Source: Candidatus Methanovirga meridionalis
GTDB taxonomy: Archaea; Methanobacteriota; Methanobacteria; Methanobacteriales; Methanobacteriaceae
Length of the DNA: 20,844 bases
Reading direction: 5' to 3'
Assembly: GCA_031289325.1 (NCBI GenBank)
Contig: JAITPS010000092.1
Location: forward strand, 1-20,844
Positions 16,223 through 20,844 of the stretch are shown piece after piece. The notes under the pieces were generated by a model, which was given only the letters and a program-made list of their open reading frames with translations, ran no database searches and was not told where the DNA came from. The first letter of the stretch is position 1. Each line of letters starts with the position of its first letter. Made by a program: the position numbers and the translations under genes.

Positions 16223-16735
16223 ATGAGATGTGAAATTTGTGGTGAAATAATAAAAGATGATGAACCTATTAAAATAAAAATTGATGGTTCTATAATGGAT
16301 GTTTGTACAAATTGTACTAAATTTGGTAAAGTGCAGAAAACAATTCCAACACCAAAAGTTGTGATTAAAAAAAGTCAAACTGCAAATATTAATAAAAAGA
16401 CTAATAAAAATATTAATCTAAAAAAATCTAATTCTATAGCAAATGATGAACCAAAGGATGAATTAGTTGAAGAATACAATATTATAATTAAAAATAAAAG
16501 AGAGTTTCAAGGTTTATCAAGAGATGAATTATCAAGTAAAATCAATGAGAAAGCTTCAGTTATAGCTCGCGTTGAAAGTGGTAAAATGATTCCAGATATA
16601 AAATTAGCTAGAAAATTTGAGAAAGCTCTTAAAATAACATTAATCGAAGCAATTGGAAAATTTGATTTAAAAGAAAGTCTAAAAGCAGATGATATTAAAC
16701 CAACCTTAGGAGACATTGTTAAGATTAAAAAATGA
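16223..16735 (+). CDS. Archaeal multiprotein bridging factor 1 (aMBF1)
   Basis: Zinc-ribbon/HTH protein of 170 residues, the archaeal MBF1, a conserved factor reported to bind the small ribosomal subunit. Cysteines C3, C6, C28 and C31 form the N-terminal zinc ribbon (MRCEICGE...VCTNC). A Lys/Asn-rich linker (about 37-80) leads to a Cro/C1-type HTH at about 83-140 with GLSRDELSSKI, ASVIARVESGK and a final KITLIE. A short acidic/basic tail ends the protein. Domain order and length match the family. GTGAT at 16215-16219 before ATG 16223 is the ribosome binding site. A DUF362 gene follows after 72 nt in the same direction and may be co-transcribed. Confidence 0.92.
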   Translation: MRCEICGEIIKDDEPIKIKIDGSIMDVCTNCTKFGKVQKTIPTPKVVIKKSQTANINKKTNKNINLKKSNSIANDEPKDELVEEYNIIIKNKREFQGLSRDELSSKINEKASVIARVESGKMIPDIKLARKFEKALKITLIEAIGKFDLKESLKADDIKPTLGDIVKIKK

Positions 16736-16807
16736 ATCCTATAATTTCTTAGTTATCTGTATATTATCTTTAATTTAAATATTAAAAAAAATAATGTGTG
16801 ATATTTT

Positions 16808-17920
16808 ATGAGTTCAAAAGTTTATTTTTCAAATTTAAGATCAGAAAGTGAAAAGGATAATAAAGGAAACAAGTTAATAAATCTATTTAATAAAGCAAAT
16901 TTCACTGATTTATATAATGAAAATGAATTAATAGGAGTTAAAATACATTTTGGAGAAAGAGGCAATGATGCATACATCTCTCCAACTTTAATCAGATACA
17001 TAATCGATGAAATTAAAAAAACTGGTGCTAAACCATTTTTAACAGACACCAACACATTGTACTTTGGTTTAAGACATAACTCAGTGGATCATTTAAAAAC
17101 AGCTACCCTAAATGGGTTTTCATATTCTGTTGTTGGAGTTCCATTAATAATAGCTGATGGACTTAACAGTGAACATGAAGCCTTAGTAGAAATAAATCAG
17201 AAGCATATAAAAACTGCAAAGATTGGAGGAGATATTTTTAATGCTGATGGACTTTTGGTTGCATCACATTTCAAAGGTCATACTTTAAGTGGTTTTGGAG
17301 GAGCTATTAAAAACTTATCAATGGGTTGTGCAACTATAAATGGTAAATTAGAACAACATGAAGCTGCTAAACCAATTATACAAGATGACTGTAATAATTG
17401 TGGAATATGTGAGAGTGTATGTCCAGTGAATGCAATATTTCACAACGAAAATCCTAAAAAATATTTTATTAACTATGATAAATGTGTTGTGTGTATGGAT
17501 TGTAACTCTGCATGTCCAAATGATTCAATTGATTTAAATTGGGAAGAAGAAATACCTGAATTTATTGAAAGAATGGGAGAATATGCATTAGGAGCAGTTA
17601 AAAACAAACAAGATAAAATAGCTTACATTAATTTCCTAACAGATATAACTCCTCATTGTGATTGTTTTCCATTTAGCGATGCCCCAATTGTTCCAAATAT
17701 TGGATTTTTAGCTTCTAATGACCCAGTAGCTATTGATGCTGCAAGTTTACATTTAGTAAATCAACAAAAAGGAATTGAAAACACACTAATCCATAAAAAC
17801 TGCAATCATGGTGAGGATAAGTTTAAAGGAGTTTGGGAAAATGTGGATGGTAAACATCTGCTTAACTATTGTCAAGATATTGGCTTAGGCAGTATAGACT
17901 TTGAAATTATTGAAATTTAA
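16808..17920 (+). CDS. DUF362 protein with two 4Fe-4S clusters
   Basis: Cytoplasmic iron-sulfur protein of 370 residues. The N-terminal 190 residues are the DUF362 domain (IGVKIHFGERGNDAYISP, FLTDTNTLYFG, VASHFKGHTLSGFGGAIKN). Then come two ferredoxin motifs, C195-C198-C201-C205-P (CNNCGICESVCP) and C226-C229-C232-C236-P (CVVCMDCNSACP), and a second DUF362 part (GFLASNDPVAIDAASLHLV). All eight cluster ligands are present. The biochemical reaction is not known to me; a role in electron transfer is inferred from the clusters. GTGAT at 16798-16802 precedes the ATG by 5 nt. Length is normal for the ferredoxin-inserted form. Confidence 0.9.
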   Translation: MSSKVYFSNLRSESEKDNKGNKLINLFNKANFTDLYNENELIGVKIHFGERGNDAYISPTLIRYIIDEIKKTGAKPFLTDTNTLYFGLRHNSVDHLKTATLNGFSYSVVGVPLIIADGLNSEHEALVEINQKHIKTAKIGGDIFNADGLLVASHFKGHTLSGFGGAIKNLSMGCATINGKLEQHEAAKPIIQDDCNNCGICESVCPVNAIFHNENPKKYFINYDKCVVCMDCNSACPNDSIDLNWEEEIPEFIERMGEYALGAVKNKQDKIAYINFLTDITPHCDCFPFSDAPIVPNIGFLASNDPVAIDAASLHLVNQQKGIENTLIHKNCNHGEDKFKGVWENVDGKHLLNYCQDIGLGSIDFEIIEI

Positions 17921-18084
17921 ATTAGATATTTTATAAACAACAAAAATTTATCAAATTTAAAGTTATAGATTTTATAAATAATGATTTAGAAGTAGTTATA
18001 TTAATTAAAATAGATTTTAAGAAGATTTAAAAAGGTTTGCATACACTATTAATATAAGCAATATGTTATAAAAGTTAAAGGAAG

Positions 18085-18155
18085 TAGCATATATTTTAAT
18101 AATATTTATTTTTAAAAAAATTATTTATTAAGGACTTTATCAAAACTAATATAGA
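18085..18155 (+). repeat. Family A closing module, solitary
   Basis: TTTTAATAATATTTATTTTT, AAAAAAATTATTTATTAAGG and ACTTTATCAAAACTAATATA match the closing part of family A with one change in the box (AAGGAC for AAGAAC). It lies between the convergent DUF362 and hisC genes. Confidence 0.75.
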
Positions 18156-18226
18156 CTAAAAATTTGATGGTATGTATACGATCTAAATTTTTTCTGCCTA
18201 AAAACCAAATTTCAGATTTTAATTTC

Positions 18227-18242
18227 CATCCTCTTTTTACAG
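18227..18242 (-). promoter_or_regulatory. Shared 3' motif after hisC
   Basis: On the minus strand this reads CTGTAAAAAGAGGATG, 28 nt after the hisC stop. The identical 16-mer occurs at 19716-19731, 30 nt after the stop of the next minus-strand gene. It could be a 3'-end processing or termination element. Confidence 0.45.
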
Positions 18243-18269
18243 TACCCTTTTTTATAATTTCATGATTGT

Positions 18270-19370
18270 TTAATCAAGTAAAATATCTTTTAAAGTGAAT
18301 ATAAACTTTTTATCATCTTCTAAGGTTCCAATACTAACTCTAATCCAGTATTCATCTAAACCTTGAAAAGAAGTGCAATCACGAATAATAATACCTTTTT
18401 CTAAGAGTTTTCTTGATAATTTTACTGCTTTTAATCCTGTTTTTTCTATATTGACCAATATGAAGTTTGATTTAGATTTGAAAACAATTAATTTTGGAAT
18501 TTTTGAAAGTTCATTGTAAAGATAGTCCCTACTTTCAATTCCTTTTGCAACGGACTCTTCAATGAATTTATTATCTTTAAGTGTTTCTATTGCTCCTATA
18601 TATGATGGTCTTGTTAAGGAAAAAACTGGTTTAACTCTACTCATAAACCCTATAATCTCAGGATTCGATAATCCATAGCCAACTCTTAATCCAGCGAGTC
18701 CTAATGCTTTTGACATTGTTCTTAAAATACAAATATTAGGATATTTATCTATTAAATCAACATTATCAGAATCAGAATATTCAATGTAAGCCTCATCAAC
18801 AACAATTAAGGCATTTGTTTCTTTTAAAATTTTTACAATATCTTTTTTAGGAATTATTCCACCAGTAGGATTGTTAGGTGAACAAAGAAATATTATTTTT
18901 GTTTTGTTAGTGATAGATTCTAAAATAGAAGAAAGATTTAAGCTATTAGCATTCAAATCCCATTTACCATAGATTGGAACTGCTTCATAAGGTTTTAAAC
19001 TGAATTCGTAGTAGGTATAAGTTGGTATTGGAACAATGAATTCATCTCCTTTTTCAATGAAAGTTTTTGCTAAAATATCTATAATTTCATCTGCTCCATC
19101 CCCACCAACAATAACATTTTCTACTTTAGTATTAGAATAGTCAGCTATTAATTTTTTAAGATCTTCCAAGTTAGTTTCAGGATATCTATTCATTTGATTA
19201 AGATTTTTTTTAATAGCTTCAATTGCTTTTTTTGAGGAACCCCAAGGACTTTCATTCGAACCTAATTTAATGATTTTATTTTTATCTAAATTAAACTCCT
19301 TAGCTATTTCATCCTCCGACCTTCCAGGAATATAACTATCTAATTTTTTAATTATTTCCTTTACATTCAT
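18270..19370 (-). CDS. hisC: Histidinol-phosphate aminotransferase HisC
   Basis: PLP-dependent fold-type I aminotransferase that converts imidazole-acetol phosphate and glutamate to histidinol phosphate. The 366-residue protein has the typical N-terminal LGSNESPWG, NRYPE, the PLP contact VGGDGADEIID, N166 in SPNNPTGG, D192 in VVDEAYIEY and the Schiff-base lysine K221 in TMSKALGLAGLRVGY. The substrate-carboxylate Arg lies near the end in YWIRVSIG. Length is standard. AGGGAT lies about 8 nt before the ATG at 19370. An archaeal promoter AATATAAAAT is seen at 19413-19404. It is a separate unit from hisA; both serve histidine synthesis. Confidence 0.95.
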   Translation of the reverse strand: MNVKEIIKKLDSYIPGRSEDEIAKEFNLDKNKIIKLGSNESPWGSSKKAIEAIKKNLNQMNRYPETNLEDLKKLIADYSNTKVENVIVGGDGADEIIDILAKTFIEKGDEFIVPIPTYTYYEFSLKPYEAVPIYGKWDLNANSLNLSSILESITNKTKIIFLCSPNNPTGGIIPKKDIVKILKETNALIVVDEAYIEYSDSDNVDLIDKYPNICILRTMSKALGLAGLRVGYGLSNPEIIGFMSRVKPVFSLTRPSYIGAIETLKDNKFIEESVAKGIESRDYLYNELSKIPKLIVFKSKSNFILVNIEKTGLKAVKLSRKLLEKGIIIRDCTSFQGLDEYWIRVSIGTLEDDKKFIFTLKDILLD

Positions 19371-19403
19371 TAAAATCCCTTTATAATAGAATAATACAAT
19401 TTA

Positions 19404-19413
19404 ATTTTATATT
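19404..19413 (-). promoter_or_regulatory. TATA box of hisC
   Basis: Minus-strand AATATAAAAT lies about 34 nt before the hisC ATG, which would place transcription start 5-10 nt upstream of the ribosome binding site. Confidence 0.5.
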
Positions 19414-19589
19414 GGTGCATTCCAATTAAGACAATTAGAAAATATTTAATTTTCTTTTGATTGTTTATATATCTTCAAATATTTTTCAGATTTTTCATAG
19501 TGCGGGTGTTGCACAATTCAATTATTTAAATTTTAAATTTTAATTAAAACAGATATTTTCTTTAGTTTAAAAATTTTATATTTTTAAAT

Positions 19590-19705
19590 TTAGAAACGGA
19601 AAATCTTCGATTTTCCTAAATTATCTTCGATAATAAATCTTCGATTTTCTTTATTGAAATTTTTTATTTCAATTAGAAAAATGAAGTTTTTCTTTATTTT
19701 TCAAC
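19590..19705 (-). repeat. Repeat family B, copy 3 (inverted, hairpin-rich)
   Basis: On the minus strand AGAAAAACTTCATTTTTCT then AATTGAAAT and ATTTCAATAA match the first two hairpins of copies 1 and 2. Further hairpins follow: TTATC-TTC-GATAA and GGAAAAT-CTTCG-ATTTTCC (about 19599-19617 on the plus strand). Together with the 3' motif it fills the 3' region of the TIM-barrel gene. The rest of the 390-bp spacer has the hisC promoter and nothing else I can name. Confidence 0.7.
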
Positions 19706-19715
19706 TACAAAAATT

Positions 19716-19731
19716 CATCCTCTTTTTACAG
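19716..19731 (-). promoter_or_regulatory. Shared 3' motif after the TIM-barrel gene
   Basis: Minus-strand CTGTAAAAAGAGGATG, identical to 18227-18242 and at nearly the same distance (30 nt) from the stop codon. The hairpin-rich repeat copy follows directly. Confidence 0.45.
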
Positions 19732-19760
19732 CATCTATCTTTTCAAATCAAGATTTGAAT

Positions 19761-20504
19761 TTAATGATTAGATAAATATTCTATGTTATTAGATATCTCA
19801 TTTTTATTGTTAATCTCTAAAATAAACCTTCCATCATAATTTTTTTCTTTAAATTTATTCATAATCTTTTTAAAGTCTATTTTTCCTTTACCTAAAGATA
19901 AGTGCGAATCTTTATCTCCAAAATTATCTGATAAATGAACATGTTTGACTAAATCAAAATATAATTCTTCTTCTCTAAAACCATTAGTATAAGCATGACC
20001 AATATCTAAAGCCATATTCATTTCAAGATCATTTAATAAATCATTTAACTCATAAATATTTTTATAGATAAAACCCTCATGATTCGCCATATTCTCAATA
20101 ACAGGACTAACACCAAACTCTTTTCCGTAATCTCTACAAATTTCTAAAGATTCTCTACTTCTATTTAAAATTTTCTTTTCACAAGGTTCACCTAACAAAG
20201 AAAAACCTCCTGGATGAACAACAACAATATCAGCATCTAATTCATTAGCTGTTTTAATAGAATTTTTAATTTCCAATATGGATGCTTTTTGAATTGTTCT
20301 ATTTAAAGATGCTAAATTTATATCTGTTGTAGGAGAATGTATAGAATATTTTAAATTAAATGAATTAAACAATTCTGTATCTAATCTATTATTTGGATAC
20401 TCCATGGATACTTCAAAATATTTAATATCTAAATTTTCTACAAATTCTAAACTTTTCAACAAATCTCCATCATAAACTGTAAAAGAAGAAACACCAATTT
20501 TCAT
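19761..20504 (-). CDS. Sugar phosphate isomerase/epimerase or endonuclease-IV-like TIM-barrel protein
   Basis: Metal-dependent TIM-barrel protein of 247 residues (AP_endonuc_2 family), probably cytoplasmic. It begins MKIGVSSFTVYDG at ATG 20504; the frame extends ten codons upstream to 20534, but those (MIYFCLLVIF) look untranslated. Candidate metal ligands follow the family order: H56 (YSIHSP), H97 (VVHPGG), E137 (VIENM), D167 and H170 (ALDIGHA), H190 (KHVHLSD), H201 (DSHLSLG) and E230 (FILEIN). Members act on sugar phosphates or, as endonuclease IV, on abasic DNA; the short length and the HLSLGKGKID strand favour the isomerase-like branch. The substrate cannot be told. It runs in the same direction as hisC, 390 bp upstream of it, so it probably has its own transcript. 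Confidence 0.82.
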   Translation of the reverse strand: MKIGVSSFTVYDGDLLKSLEFVENLDIKYFEVSMEYPNNRLDTELFNSFNLKYSIHSPTTDINLASLNRTIQKASILEIKNSIKTANELDADIVVVHPGGFSLLGEPCEKKILNRSRESLEICRDYGKEFGVSPVIENMANHEGFIYKNIYELNDLLNDLEMNMALDIGHAYTNGFREEELYFDLVKHVHLSDNFGDKDSHLSLGKGKIDFKKIMNKFKEKNYDGRFILEINNKNEISNNIEYLSNH

Positions 20505-20548
20505 AAAAATAACCAACAAACAAAAATAAATCATAAAATCTTAATCAT

Positions 20549-20558
20549 AAAATATAAA
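20549..20558 (-). promoter_or_regulatory. Likely TATA box of the TIM-barrel gene
   Basis: Minus-strand TTTATATTTTA lies about 45 nt before ATG 20504. No strong ribosome binding site is seen (GGTTA about 7 nt before the ATG). Confidence 0.35.
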
Positions 20559-20624
20559 TCCATTTATTCATAGACAAACCCAAACAATGAAAAAAAACAG
20601 GAACATAATATTTAATATTTTAAG

Positions 20625-20684
20625 AGAGGATCTTAAGGTGTAAAAAAAATATTTTTTTTAAACTCAAAAATTGAATGATCCTCT
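20625..20684. repeat. Perfect inverted repeat AGAGGATC / GATCCTCT
   Basis: The arms at 20625-20632 and 20677-20684 flank a 44-nt centre that holds its own palindrome, AAAAAAAATATTTTTTTT. It lies upstream of the TIM-barrel promoter; it could be an operator pair or the stem of an RNA. Confidence 0.55.
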
Positions 20685-20787
20685 ACCTAAAAAATGGAAA
20701 TTAAAAAAATAGATAAAAATAATGTGGTTTTATTTATAATAAAAAATCTCATATAATATATTTATACTTCGGTAGTAGATACATTAA

Positions 20788-20823
20788 GGCAAATCTTTTT
20801 TGGCAGGCAAATCTTTTTTAGCT
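20788..20823 (+). repeat. 18-bp tandem repeat at the right edge
   Basis: GGCAAATCTTTTTT occurs at 20788-20801 and 20806-20819 within an 18-bp period. A TATA-like TTTATACT lies just upstream (20761-20768). The window ends before any open frame can be judged. Confidence 0.6.
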
Positions 20824-20844
20824 CTTAAGAATATTCTACGGAAT

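Overview
The window looks like a piece of an AT-rich methanogenic archaeon of the order Methanobacteriales, most likely Methanobrevibacter or a close relative. The reasons are the very low GC content with long, almost purely A/T intergenic stretches, an archaeal Rad50 with a zinc hook, an archaeal MBF1-type zinc-ribbon/HTH regulator, GGTGA-type ribosome binding sites, TATA-box promoters, a secreted parallel beta-helix protein and remnants of an insertion sequence. The genus is an inference; I could not run a search.

Layout. 1-225 is a tandem array of 20-21 bp units, each containing a TATAAAA box, that runs straight into rad50 (226-2976). 2977-4100 is non-coding: a modular A/T repeat, an IS-end-like fragment and a regulatory region with paired palindromes in front of a marR-MATE efflux operon (4119-5976). 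5977-7420 holds a hairpin-rich repeat and a transposase fragment. Next come two exported proteins, a short beta-helix protein (7421-8284) and a WtpA/ModA-type oxyanion-binding protein with no transporter genes beside it (8393-9571), separated by a strong hairpin terminator. 9572-11321 is a decayed zone with one small unknown ORF and a broken transposase N-terminus. Then come a flippase-like membrane protein (11322-12335), a large repeat cluster, a chorismate-lyase-like DUF98 protein, hisA, a flavodoxin-like protein, another repeat cluster, an aMBF1 regulator and a DUF362 ferredoxin-like protein. On the minus strand are hisC and a TIM-barrel isomerase/endonuclease-IV-like protein.

How the genes fit together. 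The core genes (DNA repair, histidine synthesis at two steps, archaeal MBF1, redox proteins) are mostly single-gene units separated by long spacers; marR-MATE is the only clear operon. hisA and hisC are 3.5 kb apart on opposite strands, so the histidine genes are dispersed.

The least expected content lies between the genes. Family A is an A/T-rich modular repeat bounded by inverted copies of TTAAGAACTTTATC and present in six places. Family B is a repeat carrying a row of short perfect hairpins and present three times in both orientations. There is also a 16-bp motif placed about 30 nt after both minus-strand stop codons. I saw no CRISPR array, tRNA, rRNA or recognisable defence system.
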